A DNA stretch of 64,000 nucleotides from DATFDN01 sp963767645 (GTDB lineage Bacteria > Pseudomonadota > Alphaproteobacteria > Acetobacterales > Acetobacteraceae). A program made the position numbers and the translations under genes. Every line of letters starts with the position of its first letter. The first letter of the stretch is position 1. Below are positions 34,299-46,315 of the stretch, one piece after another. The stretch covers positions 248,001 through 312,000 of the forward strand of contig CAVYEW010000018.1 in NCBI GenBank assembly GCA_963767645.1, in the 5' to 3' direction. Below the pieces are notes generated by a model. That model did no database searches. It had not been told where the DNA came from and saw only the letters and a program-made list of their open reading frames with translations.

Positions 34299-34634
34299 AT
34301 GCGCTGGCGGCTGGCGCTTGGCATCGCCGCGCTGGCACTGGCCGGCGGGTCCACCGCGATCGCGGTACATCTGCGCCGGCACGTCGTTCCGCCAGGCTGC
34401 GATGAACCGCGCACGCTGGCGCAGCTCGCCCCTTACCTGCCGGACGGCGAGCGCATCGCGCGCATCCACCTCATCGCCGGCGGCCCGCTCGCCTTCCGCT
34501 TCGTCTGCGAAGCCGACCTGGACGGCCCGCGGGCACTGACCGCGCGATACACGAGCCAACTCATCGCCCCCGATGCGCGACATCAGGTTACGGTGGCGAT
34601 CAGCCCGGTATTGGTGTGGGCGCAGGTGCAGTGA
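34299..34634 (+). CDS. Small exported protein of unknown function
   Basis: This 111-residue protein has a hydrophobic N-terminus (RLALGIAALALAGGSTAIAV) that could be a signal peptide or membrane anchor, followed by a soluble domain with two cysteines. No family is recognised. The ATG lies six bases after the amidohydrolase stop, so it is probably co-transcribed with it. Coding bias matches the host genes. Confidence 0.6.
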   Translation: MRWRLALGIAALALAGGSTAIAVHLRRHVVPPGCDEPRTLAQLAPYLPDGERIARIHLIAGGPLAFRFVCEADLDGPRALTARYTSQLIAPDARHQVTVAISPVLVWAQVQ

Positions 34635-34641
34635 TTGTCCG

Positions 34642-34974
34642 CTAAGTCTCCGGCCAGCGCCGCACCCAGGCGGTCGTGCAGCGCAACCCCTCCAGCGCGT
34701 CCGGCGACAGCCGAGGCATTCCCCCGGTTGCCGACACGATCCGCTGCCGGCGCCAGCATTGCGGGCAACGGCAGGTCTGCTCCGGCATCTCAGGGCGGAT
34801 CGGCACCCGGCCGCCGCAATAGATGCAGGCGCTCCGCCGTCCAGGGTCGTCGGAGGCAGCGCGCGCCAGCATCGCCAGAGTGGCGCCTCGGGTGAAGGAG
34901 AAGGGCAGGTAGCGCACGTCGCTCTCGTGACTTCTTGGAACTCCTGTTTGACACATCGCACTCGCCCGCTCCAT
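34642..34974 (-). CDS. Small zinc-ribbon protein
   Basis: From the ATG at 34972-34974 this would be a 110-residue protein; a second ATG lies at 34954-34956. Its centre has two Cys-x2-Cys knuckles, CIYCGG and CRCPQC, about 20 residues apart, as in zinc ribbons. It ends near the end of the convergent exported-protein gene (34299-34634). No function is known. The ribosome-binding sites are weak, so it may be an antisense open frame; the paired cysteines are the argument for a real gene. Confidence 0.5.
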   Translation of the reverse strand: MERASAMCQTGVPRSHESDVRYLPFSFTRGATLAMLARAASDDPGRRSACIYCGGRVPIRPEMPEQTCRCPQCWRRQRIVSATGGMPRLSPDALEGLRCTTAWVRRWPET

Positions 34975-35016
34975 CGTCGTGACAAAGGCGCGGAGCGAGC
35001 GGGGAGGGAGCGTCTC

Positions 35017-36427
35017 ATGGCGGAGGCAAGCCATGCAGCGATTGCCGGCGCGGCATCGGACGCGGCCGTCGGCCATATCGCCGCGCGCATCGATCGGCTG
35101 CCGCTCACCCGCGTGCAGTGGGAACTGGCAATCCTGGTCGAGGTGACTTGGGGCTTCATCATCTTCGACACGGACGGCATCGGCGCCCGCCTCTATCCGT
35201 TCGTCTGGCGCCCGAACCACCTCATCAGCGTCTCACAATACGCGGTCATCCAGGCGCTCCAGGTGGGCCTCGGCGTGCTGCTCGGGGCGTATCTCATGAG
35301 CTGGGTGGCCGACCGCTACGGGCGGCGGCCGGCGATCCTGGTGTCCACCTTGCTGGGCGGCATCTGCATCTGGCCGTTCGCCTACGTCACCGCCTTCTGG
35401 CCCATGGTCGCGCTGTCGGTGGTCAGCACCCTGGGCGTCGGCGGCATTGTCGCAACCCATGCGGTCTATCTGTCGGAAATGACCTCGCCCGAGGTTCGCA
35501 ACAACGTCCTGCTGGCCTCGCAGGGAGCGACCGCGCTGGTCGCGGTCGGCGTCAACCTGCTCGCCTTCGCCTGGGTCCCGAGCCATTGGCAGCTCTTTCT
35601 ATGGATCAGCGCGATCATCGAACTGGTGATCCTGCTTCCGCTGCTGATCTGGCGTCTGCCGGAATCGCCGCGCTGGCTGGAAGCGCGCGGGCGTCACATC
35701 AGCGCCGAGCGCACGCTGGCCCAGTACGAACGAAGCTGCCAGCGTCTCAGCGCCCGGCCGCTGCCGAGCCCCGACACGGCCGAGCGTCGCATCGTGATGG
35801 CCGGGCGGGGCGCCTGGCGCGAGCTGTTCACCAGCCCGCACTATCGCCACCGCGTCCTGTTGCTCATTGTCTGCTGGATGCTCGGCTATTCCGGACTGAT
35901 CTACGGCGTTGGCGCCTTCGCCCCGGTCTATATGGTCGACCACGGCGCGCTCTCCGCACTTCGTCTTCCTTACCATCGCCGCTGCCTACGCGGTGCTGTT
36001 CATCGGCTTTCAGGTCAACGCACGTTTCGGCGAGGGCGTGGAGCGGCGCAGCGTGCTGTTCCTGATGGGCGTCGTCTTTGCGCTCTCCTGGATCATCGCA
36101 TGGCTGGTCCCCAGCCTGCCGGTCATCGCGGCCTGCTACGTGGTCAGCCGGGTGGGCACCGGTCTCTGGCTGTTCAACCTGTACAACTACACGGCGGTCG
36201 CCTTCCCGACGCGCATCCGTGCGATGGCCTTCGCCTGGACCGACGGGCTCGGCCATCTCGGCGCCTGGGCGGGCGTGACCTTGCTCGGGCCGCTTTACGT
36301 GCTCGGGCCGAACCATTTCGGCTGGGTGCTGTGGATCGTGCTGCCGGGTGCGCTCGTCCCGGCGCTGCTGATCCGCGGCATGGGCATCAAGCAGGCCCGG
36401 GCGGTGCTGGAGCACGTCTCGACCTAG
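35017..36427 (+). pseudogene. Major facilitator superfamily transporter with a +1 frameshift
   Basis: The first part encodes an MFS transporter. It has the loop motif DRYGRRPAILVST, LSEMTSPEVRNNVLL and the mid-loop LPESPRWLEARGRH of sugar/acid porters. At about 35950-35960 the frame must shift by one base (an extra T or C in GCGCTCTCCGCACTTC) to continue HFVFLTIAAAYAVLF and the remaining helices to TAG 36425-36427. The span is 1411 nt, one more than a multiple of three, for about 469 residues and 12 helices. GGGGAGGGAG precedes the ATG. Substrate unknown; aromatic or sugar acids are common for this kind. Confidence 0.82.
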
Positions 36428-36531
36428 GCGCAGCCTCCTTCGGTCCTGCCCGGTTAACCCGGCCTTGACGTTGCTACGCGATACATCCGTTGGCGGTCGC
36501 TGGAAGGCGACTGCAGCCAGAAGGCGCGCGG

Positions 36532-37296
36532 ATGCGACACACGGGCGGCCAGGTGATGGAGCGGCAGATGCTGGCGGGCATGGCACCCGTCTCGGCTCGC
36601 GCACCCCTGCTTCGCTCCTTGCCGCGCACGCCGGTCCAACCAGTGTACGCGGTTCCTGCTTCAGCTTGGCTGGCCGAGCCCGCACTGCACGGACCGCGCG
36701 CGACGGTCAAGCGCGCGGAGGACATCGTTGTGGCACTGGCTGCGCTCGCCCTGCTCGGACCCGCGATGCTGCTCATCGCGCTGTGGATCCGGCTGGACAG
36801 CCCCGGACCGGTACTGTTCCGCCAACGCCGCGTCGGTCTCGGCGGGCGCGAGTTTCAGATGCTCAAGTTCCGCACCATGCGCCAGGAAGCGGCCGAGCAG
36901 GTCAACTGCCGCCAGGCCACGCGACGCGATCCGCGCGTCACCCGCGCCGGCATCGTCCTGCGCCGCGCCTCCATCGACGAGCTGCCGCAGCTTCTGAACG
37001 TGCTGCGCGGCGAGATGTCCCTGGTAGGGCCGCGCCCGCACGCCCCTGGCACATGCGCCGGCGGCCGCCCGTTCGAGACGGTGGTGCCGTTCTATCCGGC
37101 CCGGCACCGGATGCGGCCCGGCATGACCGGGCTCGCGCAGGTGCGCGGCTGGCGCGGCGAAACCGATACCGAGGACAAGCTCATCCGCCGGGTGCAGTCC
37201 GACCTCGAATATATCGGAAGCTGGAGCGTGTGGCTCGACGTCCGCCTGCTGGTGCGCACGCTGGGCGCCATGCTCAGCATGAAGAATGCCTATTGA
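36532..37296 (+). CDS. Sugar transferase for exopolysaccharide initiation
   Basis: This 254-residue protein carries the bacterial sugar-transferase domain of polyprenyl-phosphate glycosyl-1-phosphate transferases. It has one hydrophobic segment (DIVVALAALALLGPAMLLIALW), then SPGPVLFRQRRVGLGG, QMLKFRTM and DELPQLLNVLRGEMSLVGPRPH. It would load the first sugar onto undecaprenyl phosphate at the inner membrane. About 50 N-terminal residues precede the membrane segment. AGAAGG lies before the ATG. Its stop overlaps the next glycosyltransferase by 11 bases, so an operon is likely. Confidence 0.9.
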   Translation: MRHTGGQVMERQMLAGMAPVSARAPLLRSLPRTPVQPVYAVPASAWLAEPALHGPRATVKRAEDIVVALAALALLGPAMLLIALWIRLDSPGPVLFRQRRVGLGGREFQMLKFRTMRQEAAEQVNCRQATRRDPRVTRAGIVLRRASIDELPQLLNVLRGEMSLVGPRPHAPGTCAGGRPFETVVPFYPARHRMRPGMTGLAQVRGWRGETDTEDKLIRRVQSDLEYIGSWSVWLDVRLLVRTLGAMLSMKNAY

Positions 37297-38314
37297 GGGC
37301 ATCGTGACCGCCCTTCTGGAGCCAGAGCGCAGCCGGCACGCTGATGGTCCAGCCCTGCCGCTCCTTGCCGGGCATGCGCGTCGGCCGGGCTTCGGCGCTG
37401 CCGGCCCGCGCATCGCGGTTCTGATCCCCTGTTTCAACGAGGAGGCGTCGGTGCCGCGCGTCATCGCCGGCTTCCGCGCGAGCCTGCCGGAAGCGGCGAT
37501 CTACGTTTACGACAACAACTCCCGCGACCGCACGGCAGAGGTGGCGCGCGCGGCCGGCGCGCAGGTGCGGATCGAGCGCCTGCAAGGCAAAGGCCACGTC
37601 CTTCGGCGTATGTTCGCCGATGTCGAGGCCGACGTGTTCGTGCTGGTCGACGGCGATGACACCTACGATGCCGCCGCCGCGCCGGCGTTGGTGCGGATGC
37701 TTGTCGAAGGGCAGCTCGACATGGTCACGGCGATTCGCGAAGGCTCCGATCTCGGCGCCTTCCGCCGCGGCCACCGCGCCGGCAACCTGCTGCTGACCGG
37801 CATGGTGCGCTGGGTGTTCGGCAAGCGGGTGAGCGATGTGCTCTCCGGCTACCGCGCCTTCAGCCGCCGCTTCGTGAAATCCTTCCCCGCGCTGGCCGGC
37901 GGGTTCGAGACGGAGACAGAGCTGACGGTCCACGCGCTCGAATTGTGCATGCCGATCGGCGAGCTGCGCACGCGCTATCGCGGGCGCGGCGCCGGCTCGG
38001 CATCCAAGCTGCGCACCTGGGCGGACGGGCTGCGCATCCTGCGCGCCATCGTCAAGCTGGTGAAGGAGGAGCGGCCGCTGCGGTTCTTCGCCGCGTGCTG
38101 CCTGGTTCTGCTCGGCATGGGGTTCGGCGCCGGCCTGCCGCTCGTGTTCGAGTATCTCCGCACCGGCCTCGTGCCACGGCTGCCAACCGCCGTTCTTGCC
38201 ACCGGCCTTGCCCTCGCTGCCATGCTCGCGCTGGCCTGCGGGCTCATCCTCGATTCGGTGGCGCGCGGCCGCAAGGAGATGAAGCGCCTGGCTTATCTCG
38301 CAGTGCCGCGATGA
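37286..38314 (+). CDS. Glycosyltransferase family 2 protein with C-terminal membrane helices
   Basis: This 342-residue GT2 enzyme has the nucleotide-sugar fold IAVLIPCFNEEASVPRVI and the metal-binding DGDDTYD. SDVLSGYRAFSRRFVKSFP is typical of GT2 enzymes acting on polyprenyl-phosphate carriers (dolichol-phosphate sugar synthase-like). Two hydrophobic helices near the end (about 275-330) anchor it in the membrane. It overlaps the sugar transferase at its start; a GTG at 37304 is an alternative start. It overlaps the next glycosyltransferase by ATGA. Confidence 0.9.
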   Translation: MPIEGIVTALLEPERSRHADGPALPLLAGHARRPGFGAAGPRIAVLIPCFNEEASVPRVIAGFRASLPEAAIYVYDNNSRDRTAEVARAAGAQVRIERLQGKGHVLRRMFADVEADVFVLVDGDDTYDAAAAPALVRMLVEGQLDMVTAIREGSDLGAFRRGHRAGNLLLTGMVRWVFGKRVSDVLSGYRAFSRRFVKSFPALAGGFETETELTVHALELCMPIGELRTRYRGRGAGSASKLRTWADGLRILRAIVKLVKEERPLRFFAACCLVLLGMGFGAGLPLVFEYLRTGLVPRLPTAVLATGLALAAMLALACGLILDSVARGRKEMKRLAYLAVPR

Positions 38315-39297
38315 GGTTCCGGCACATCGCCGGGGCCGCGGGGCCGCCGGCGGGGGAGTACGACGTCGATGTGGTGATCCTGGCGCTCGACCGTGTCACC
38401 CAGACCGAGGCGGCCATCGCCTCGGCTCTGGCCCAACGCGGCGCGCGGCAACACGTCTTCGTCGTGGACCAGGGCTCCCGACCGGAGAACCTGGCGCGGC
38501 TCTCCCGCGCAGTCGCCGGGCGGAATGCGACGCTCGTCACGCTCGGCGGCAATGTCGGGGTCGCGGCCGGACGCAATCGCGGCGCGACGCTCGGGCGCGG
38601 ACGAATGATTGTCGGGCTGGACAACGACGCTGTTTTCGACACGCAAGATACCCTGGCCGCCTCGGTGGCGGCGCTCGACCGTGACTTAAAGCTTGGGGCG
38701 ATCGGCTTCCGCATCCTGGTGGACGAGACCGGGACGGACGACCTGCTCTCCTGGGGGTATCCACGGTCGCTGCTGGTGCGCGCGGGAGACGTGTTCGACG
38801 CCGCTACCTTCGTCGGCGCCGGCCATGCCATCCGCCGGGCCGCATGGGAGGCGGCCGGAGGCTACGACGAGGCGCTGTTCTTCTGCTGGGAAGAGTTCGA
38901 CCTCTGCCTCGGGCTGATCGCGCGCGGCTGGACCGTGCGCTATCATGGCGACATCGCGGTGCGCCACAAGGTCAGCCCCGAACGCCGGCTGGACTGGTCG
39001 GGCGGCCGCTGGTTCCATTTCGTCCGCAACCGGCTCTATGTCGCCCGCAAGCACGGCGCATCCTGGCCGCACCTGCTGGCGCGCGGCGCCGCCTATGCCC
39101 TCAAGGGCGCGCGCAACGGGCTCGCGCGCGAGAGCCTGCGTGCCATTGCCGCCGCCGCGGGCATGAGCGCCGGGCTGCGCGGCCCGCCCGCCTCGGCTGC
39201 GGTGTGGGCCTATCTCGCGCGCCACGACGCGCCCCATCGCGAAAACGGGATCGCACGGCTGCGCAACGAGGTGCTGGCGCGGCTTCCGGCGAGCTGA
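38311..39297 (+). CDS. Glycosyltransferase family 2 protein
   Basis: This 328-residue GT2 protein has the N-terminal fold VDVVILALDRVTQTEAAI, VVDQGSRPENLARL, and the donor motif VGLDNDAVF. It continues with ATFVGAGHAIRRAAWEAAGGYDEALFFCWEEFDLCLGL, the acceptor-side helix of rhamnosyl- or mannosyltransferase-like enzymes. It begins by ATGA overlap with the previous gene, forming the last gene of the three-gene polysaccharide unit (36532-39297). Confidence 0.9.
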   Translation: MRFRHIAGAAGPPAGEYDVDVVILALDRVTQTEAAIASALAQRGARQHVFVVDQGSRPENLARLSRAVAGRNATLVTLGGNVGVAAGRNRGATLGRGRMIVGLDNDAVFDTQDTLAASVAALDRDLKLGAIGFRILVDETGTDDLLSWGYPRSLLVRAGDVFDAATFVGAGHAIRRAAWEAAGGYDEALFFCWEEFDLCLGLIARGWTVRYHGDIAVRHKVSPERRLDWSGGRWFHFVRNRLYVARKHGASWPHLLARGAAYALKGARNGLARESLRAIAAAAGMSAGLRGPPASAAVWAYLARHDAPHRENGIARLRNEVLARLPAS

Positions 39298-39362
39298 ACG
39301 CCGCTTCCCACGCCGGCTGCCGCTCTCCATGATAGGGCAAACGCAGGCGAGGAAACTGGTCC

Positions 39363-41648
<2,286 letters not shown>

Positions 41649-41694
41649 GCCGCCCCTCACCCCGACCCTCTCCCGGAGGGAGAGGGGGCGTGGG

Positions 41695-43058
41695 CATAGG
41701 CGCTAAAATAAGTCGTGGACGGGGTATTGGATAGCGGGCCTTCGTTTTCGCGGTGCGTTGGCCAGGTGGCGATGGAAGTTTGCTGGTGCTTCCAGGATGT
41801 TGGCGAGGGAGATTGGACCGAGGATGATGGCAAGCAGCACCATCAGCACGGTTTTCTGCCGGCCCAGAGGGATGGGACGTAAGCCGCGTCCAGCAAGTCC
41901 TCAGGGGGAAGATTCCAGGATATCCTGGCTGAGATCGTCACACAGCAACGCAAGAATGAGGTGGGCATACAGCCAACTTCGCGATCCGCGTTCGCTCCAC
42001 GTTGGGAGCCGGTCGACATGCAGCAGCGACTTCAGGCGCTTGAACGCGAGTTCGATTTGCCAGCGCAGCCGGTAGACCGCGAGGACCGCCTTCGCACTGT
42101 ATCCGCCCTTGGGCAGGGATGTCGCCAGGATCACGAATTCCGCCGCGATCAGGCTGCGCGGGTCGAGGGCTTTGCCCTTGTTGGCTGCCGCGCGGCGCGG
42201 CGCCATCCGTGTGGCTTCAGCCGCTTCGGGCGTCTTGCGCTGCACGATCAGCCGCACCGCCAACACGGGCTCATCGCGGCCGACCGGCGCGCGCAGGTTC
42301 ACCTCATGCGGGCTCGAACCTGGCGGCAGACATTGCAGATAGCCGATCAGATCGACGGATTTGCCGGCCGGGTTGGTCAGTTGCAGCGCGTTCCAGCCCA
42401 GCCGCACGATGAAGTCGGCGGTGCCGCCGCTCTGCGCGCGGAAGCGTCGCAACGCCGGTGCTCGGGCGTAATTGCGATCACCGATGCGAATTTCACCTGG
42501 GCACGGGGCGCCACGCTCCAGCGCTTCGGCGCCATGTTGGTCGGTCAGTTCGAGATGCGCGAACCCGCCGCGTCCGAGATCGAACACGCCGTGGACACGC
42601 CAGTCGGTGCCGGTGCTGCCGGGTTTGCTCACGCAGGTGCCGTCGGCGAGGCGCAAGGTTCGACCAGGCCAACGCAACTCCGCACCAGGGGCTTTCGCCG
42701 CCAGCAGGCGTTCCACCAAGGCCGCGAGAAAGTCCGTCGCCTGGTTCAGCCGGTATTTGACGGCCGGGTTGCTGAGTTCGACGATCCCAAGCATCGACGC
42801 CCAGGCCGCGGTCTGACGCAAAGACAGTCCACCCGGTCCGCGCGCAAGGGCGATCCGCAACAGGCTCGCACCATCGACAATCTCACGCTTGCGCTGGATC
42901 GCCTTCGTCTCCAGCGCCAAACGATCAAGGTCGAGGTCCGACGGAAGTCGCGCCAGCAGAGCGGAGAACTGGTCGGCCAGGACAGATGCCGCATCATGCA
43001 TCTACCCTCAGAATCAAGCCAATTCGCGTCGGGTCAACCCCCTATTTTAGCGCCTATG
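41695..43058 (-). mobile_element. Complete IS4-family insertion sequence with 11-bp target duplication
   Basis: The element is 1364 bp. Perfect 16-bp terminal inverted repeats are CATAGGCGCTAAAATA (41695-41710) and TATTTTAGCGCCTATG (43043-43058). The target duplication GGGGGCGTGGG occurs at 41684-41694 and again at 43059-43069, fitting the 9-12 bp duplications made by IS4-family elements. One transposase gene fills it. Everything is intact, so the insertion is recent or still active. Confidence 0.92.
41901..43001 (-). CDS. IS4-family transposase
   Basis: This 366-residue DDE transposase has the catalytic Asp in RLADGTCVSKPG (about 120), the second in IGDRNYA (about 175) and the Glu in RWQIELAFKRLK (about 317). 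The last segment has exactly the Y-(2)-R-(3)-E-(6)-K pattern that defines the IS4 family. No stop or shift interrupts it, so it should be functional. It catalyses cut-and-paste movement of the element. Confidence 0.93.
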   Translation of the reverse strand: MHDAASVLADQFSALLARLPSDLDLDRLALETKAIQRKREIVDGASLLRIALARGPGGLSLRQTAAWASMLGIVELSNPAVKYRLNQATDFLAALVERLLAAKAPGAELRWPGRTLRLADGTCVSKPGSTGTDWRVHGVFDLGRGGFAHLELTDQHGAEALERGAPCPGEIRIGDRNYARAPALRRFRAQSGGTADFIVRLGWNALQLTNPAGKSVDLIGYLQCLPPGSSPHEVNLRAPVGRDEPVLAVRLIVQRKTPEAAEATRMAPRRAAANKGKALDPRSLIAAEFVILATSLPKGGYSAKAVLAVYRLRWQIELAFKRLKSLLHVDRLPTWSERGSRSWLYAHLILALLCDDLSQDILESSP

Positions 43059-43130
43059 GGGGGCGTGGGTGGCTTCGCCGGTGCGCTCAACACCCCCTCT
43101 CCCGCATGCGGGAGAGGGTCGGGGTGAGGG

Positions 43131-46100
43131 TCACGCCGGCAGGTTGTCGCGTTCCCGCTTTCGGCTGACCCGCCTGCTCGCTGCCGGTTTCGTCTGCCAT
43201 CCCAGCAGAGCGGCGTGCAGCGCCTTGGCGCCGGGATGCGCGAAAGAACGTGGCCCAGCCCCGTCCGACTGTTCCCGCGCCAGTGCGGCATCGATCGCCC
43301 GCAGCACCTCGCCGGCGTCGATCGGAAATCCGAACACCGCTCCGAATCCGGCTTGACGGACCCGTTCGGCCGGAGCGCCGAGATCGGGCACTAGCGGGAA
43401 CAGGCCGTGGGCAACCGCCTCGCTCAACGTATAGGAGTAGGTCTCCGGCCAGTTATGCAGGAACAACGCGATCCCGCCCTCTGCCTGGGCGAGCAGGTTC
43501 GGCTGCTCCCATGCGTCATAGGGGCCGGTAATCAGGACGTTGCCGAGCACCCGCAACTCGGCGTCGATGTCGGTGTGGCCGATCACCCGGAAGCGCAGCA
43601 AGGGATGGCTCAGCAGGGCGCGGCGCGCGATCTCCAGCAGCTTGGCCGAGCCCTTGTGCGGGCCAAGCCCGCCCAACAGCACGACTTCCCGGCTCGAGGC
43701 GCCGCGCGGTGCCGCCGGATAGGAGCGTGCGGACTCGGGATGCGGAGCGGCCGTCAGCGCCAGGTCCGGCCAGACCCGGCGGAGATAGGAGGCCGCGCTC
43801 TCCGAAGGAGCGACGACGTGGCGGCAAGGCACGGAGCAACTCACCGAAGGCCGCGCGGTGCTCGTCCGGGGCCAGCCTGTTCAGCCGCGATGCCTCGTGC
43901 GCGCCGGCCGCGCTGACGCAGCGCCGGCACGTATCCAGCTCGGCGATATCGCAGAACCGTCCAGCGGCGTCGATCATGGTGACGCGCGGGCAGATCGGGT
44001 AGAAGTCATGGGCATAGTAGATCGCTTGGCGCCCTTTGGCCCAGTTGGCGAGCCCGCTCAGGAACTCCGGCGAGTAGCCCAGCACCTGATGCACCAGCAC
44101 ATGGGTGACGGGGGCGGCGGATAGGAGGGCGAACAGGTCTTCCGTCTCGTCGCCGGCGAACACCGCCCGCAGCACCGGCTGCTCGGCCTCCAGCTCGATC
44201 ATCCCATCGGCGCGACTCCGCAGCATCAGACGCTGCGCTCCGCCATAGCCGACCGCCGTCTCGATGTCGGCCAGCGCCCTGCGCGTTCCGCCGCCGAGCC
44301 AGTTGGAGACGACAAGGGCGAAGCTCGCCCCGTTTGCGCCGGCCTTGCGCAACCGCGCCGTGTCGATCGGCCAGCGCGCCCGCCGCAGGCCCTCGCCGCG
44401 CTCGAAGGCCAGGATGGTTGACGCATACTCGGGATAGAGCCGTCCCAACCTCGCCAGGTTCCCTTCCACCAGCGCGGTCTTCTCCGCGCCGAACGACACG
44501 CTTTCGCGGTGCTCGACGAAGGCGCCGGCAGCGGCGACGTTGCGATAGCCGAGATCGGCCACGCGCTGGCAGAAATCGTTCTCCTCGCCGTAGCCGCGGC
44601 CGAACTGCTCGTCCAGCCGGCCGAGCTGGCGGAGCACCTCGCGGCGGATCAACAGGCAGAAGCCGTGGCCGGTGGGGACCTCGACCGTCCGGCCGCCGCT
44701 CGCTTCGCGCGCGACCGCGGCTATCTCCTCCCAGCCCATGTCGGCCAGCGCCGCATTGGGCAGGCTGGGATGCGGGTAGGAGAAGATCGTGGCGTTGTTG
44801 GACAGCGCCGTCACCGTGCCGATGTCGGGCGCGGAGCCGGCGATACGGCACAACTCCTCGAACGTGCCGGGGAAGACCCGCGTGTCGGAGTTCAGCAACA
44901 GGATGTCGCCGCGGCGGCACAGCGCCATTCCGCGATTGGCGCTGCGGACGAAGCCCTGGTTCTCCGCGTTGCGGAGCAGGAACACCTCCGGCTGCCGCGC
45001 GAACCCGTCCAGGAGCGCATCCATGCCCTCGTCGGGCGAGCGATCGTTGACCAATATGACCGCATCGCGGTTCGGGTCGCGGGCGGCCAGCACGCTTTCC
45101 ACGCAGGCACGCGTGACCTCGACATCGCGATAGACCGCGATCACGATCGCCAGCCGCCGTCCATGGTCCGGCGCCCCCTCGGCGACCGCAGCCGGGAGGC
45201 GCAGGCGCGGCCGCGCTTCGGCTTGGCGCCGACGCTCGATGAACTCGGCCAATGCACGCTGCAGTACGGCGCGCTCGGCAGGTGCCAAGTCGGCCTTCAG
45301 CTTGCGGCCGACCCGCCGCGCGGCCTCCACCGTGTCCGAGCGATTCTGGCTGGTGAACGGGCCGTCAAACAACTCGACATCGGTGCCGGCCAGCCGGAAC
45401 GAATAGGTGTGGGGATCAGAGCCGGCCGGCACCGGGTCGAGCGGGATGTCGAAGCCGACGCGCCAGGCATGCGGGTAGCGTTCGCGAACGTCCGTGCGGG
45501 GCAGCACGCAGGAACCCGCCCCGATCCGCGTGCCGTCCCGGAACACCTCGATGTCGAGGGGCCTTCCCGGCGCGTCCGGCGACAGCAGCCAGCCGCCGCA
45601 ACGGTCTTGGCTCAGCGTGTCCAGATACCCGTCCAGGCGCATCGCGCACTGCACTTCCGCAAAGCGCGTGCCTTTGACGGATGCGCGCACGATCAGGTCC
45701 GTCCGGCCGAAGCAGGAGGGCGGCAGCGGAACGGAGAAGCAGGCGGGCGCGGCCTCGTCCGCTTCCTCAAGGACCGGCTCGGCCTCGATCTCGCCGAGCA
45801 GCGTGCCGTCCTGATCGTGCAGCTGCACGCATGCCGTGCGGAAACCTTCGACCCGTTCCGCCACCCAGCCGCTCGCCACGCCTCCAGCGATGGCCAGGGC
45901 GCCGTCGAACAGCCCCGGTCCGAGCGCGACCGGCGAGCCGGCCAGCTCGATCCCATCGGCAAAGATATGCAGGGCGCCGGGCCGATCGATCCTGGCGCCG
46001 GCAGGCCGGGGGACCGGGAGGCGGAAGCCGAACCGGGTGAGACCGAAGCCGAGGCAGGCGAGATCAGGGCGGTCCTCCGCGGCTTGGCCGCGCGCCACCA

Positions 46101-46215
46101 CCCGGCCGTCGTCGTCGCGGACGATGATATTGGCAGGGCGTCGCGATGCCGTCACCGCCCAGCCCCGTAAGCGCGCTCCTTCAAACCCGTCGACGTAACC
46201 GACCGCATCCGGCAT
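43131..46215 (-). pseudogene. Very large multidomain glycosyltransferase with a +1 frameshift
   Basis: The gene would encode about 1027 residues. Residues 1 to about 350 form an uncommon beta-rich region with two repeat-like blocks (VGYVDGFEGARLRGWAV; LDGYLDTLSQDRCGGWLLS). A GT2 domain follows (LAIVIAVYRDVEVTRACVESV, ILLLNSDTRVFPGTFEELCR, GYGEENDFCQRVADLG). A C-terminal GT4-like region contains VVLLGGLGPHKGSAKLLEIA and HNWPETYSYTLSEAVAHGLFP. The frame moves by one base near 43825-43832 (an extra C in TTGCCGCCACGTC). The span is one nucleotide over a multiple of three. ATG 46213-46215 is the assumed start; a GTG lies at 46234-46236. It probably acts in surface polysaccharide synthesis. Confidence 0.8.
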
Positions 46216-46315
46216 TACCGACGGAGCCCTCCACACCTCCGCGACGCGGCGGGCATCGCGAATACGTGAGAGGATATACCGGCGGGTTACGGAGGGCGCA
46301 ACAACTTAAGGTTGC

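Larger units (their letters stand above)
41654..43130. repeat. Compound palindromic repeat (family A) split by an IS element
   Basis: The left part (41654-41694, CCCTCACCCCGACCCTCTCC...) and the right part (43070-43130, ending GGGTCGGGGTGAGGG) together match the intact repeat at 12217-12318. The IS and its duplicated target lie in the loop region. This shows directly where the element landed. Confidence 0.85.

Noticed and set aside
41961..43127. A plus-strand open frame across the IS element
   Set aside because: The minus strand has an intact transposase with all catalytic residues; the plus-strand frame runs out of the element.
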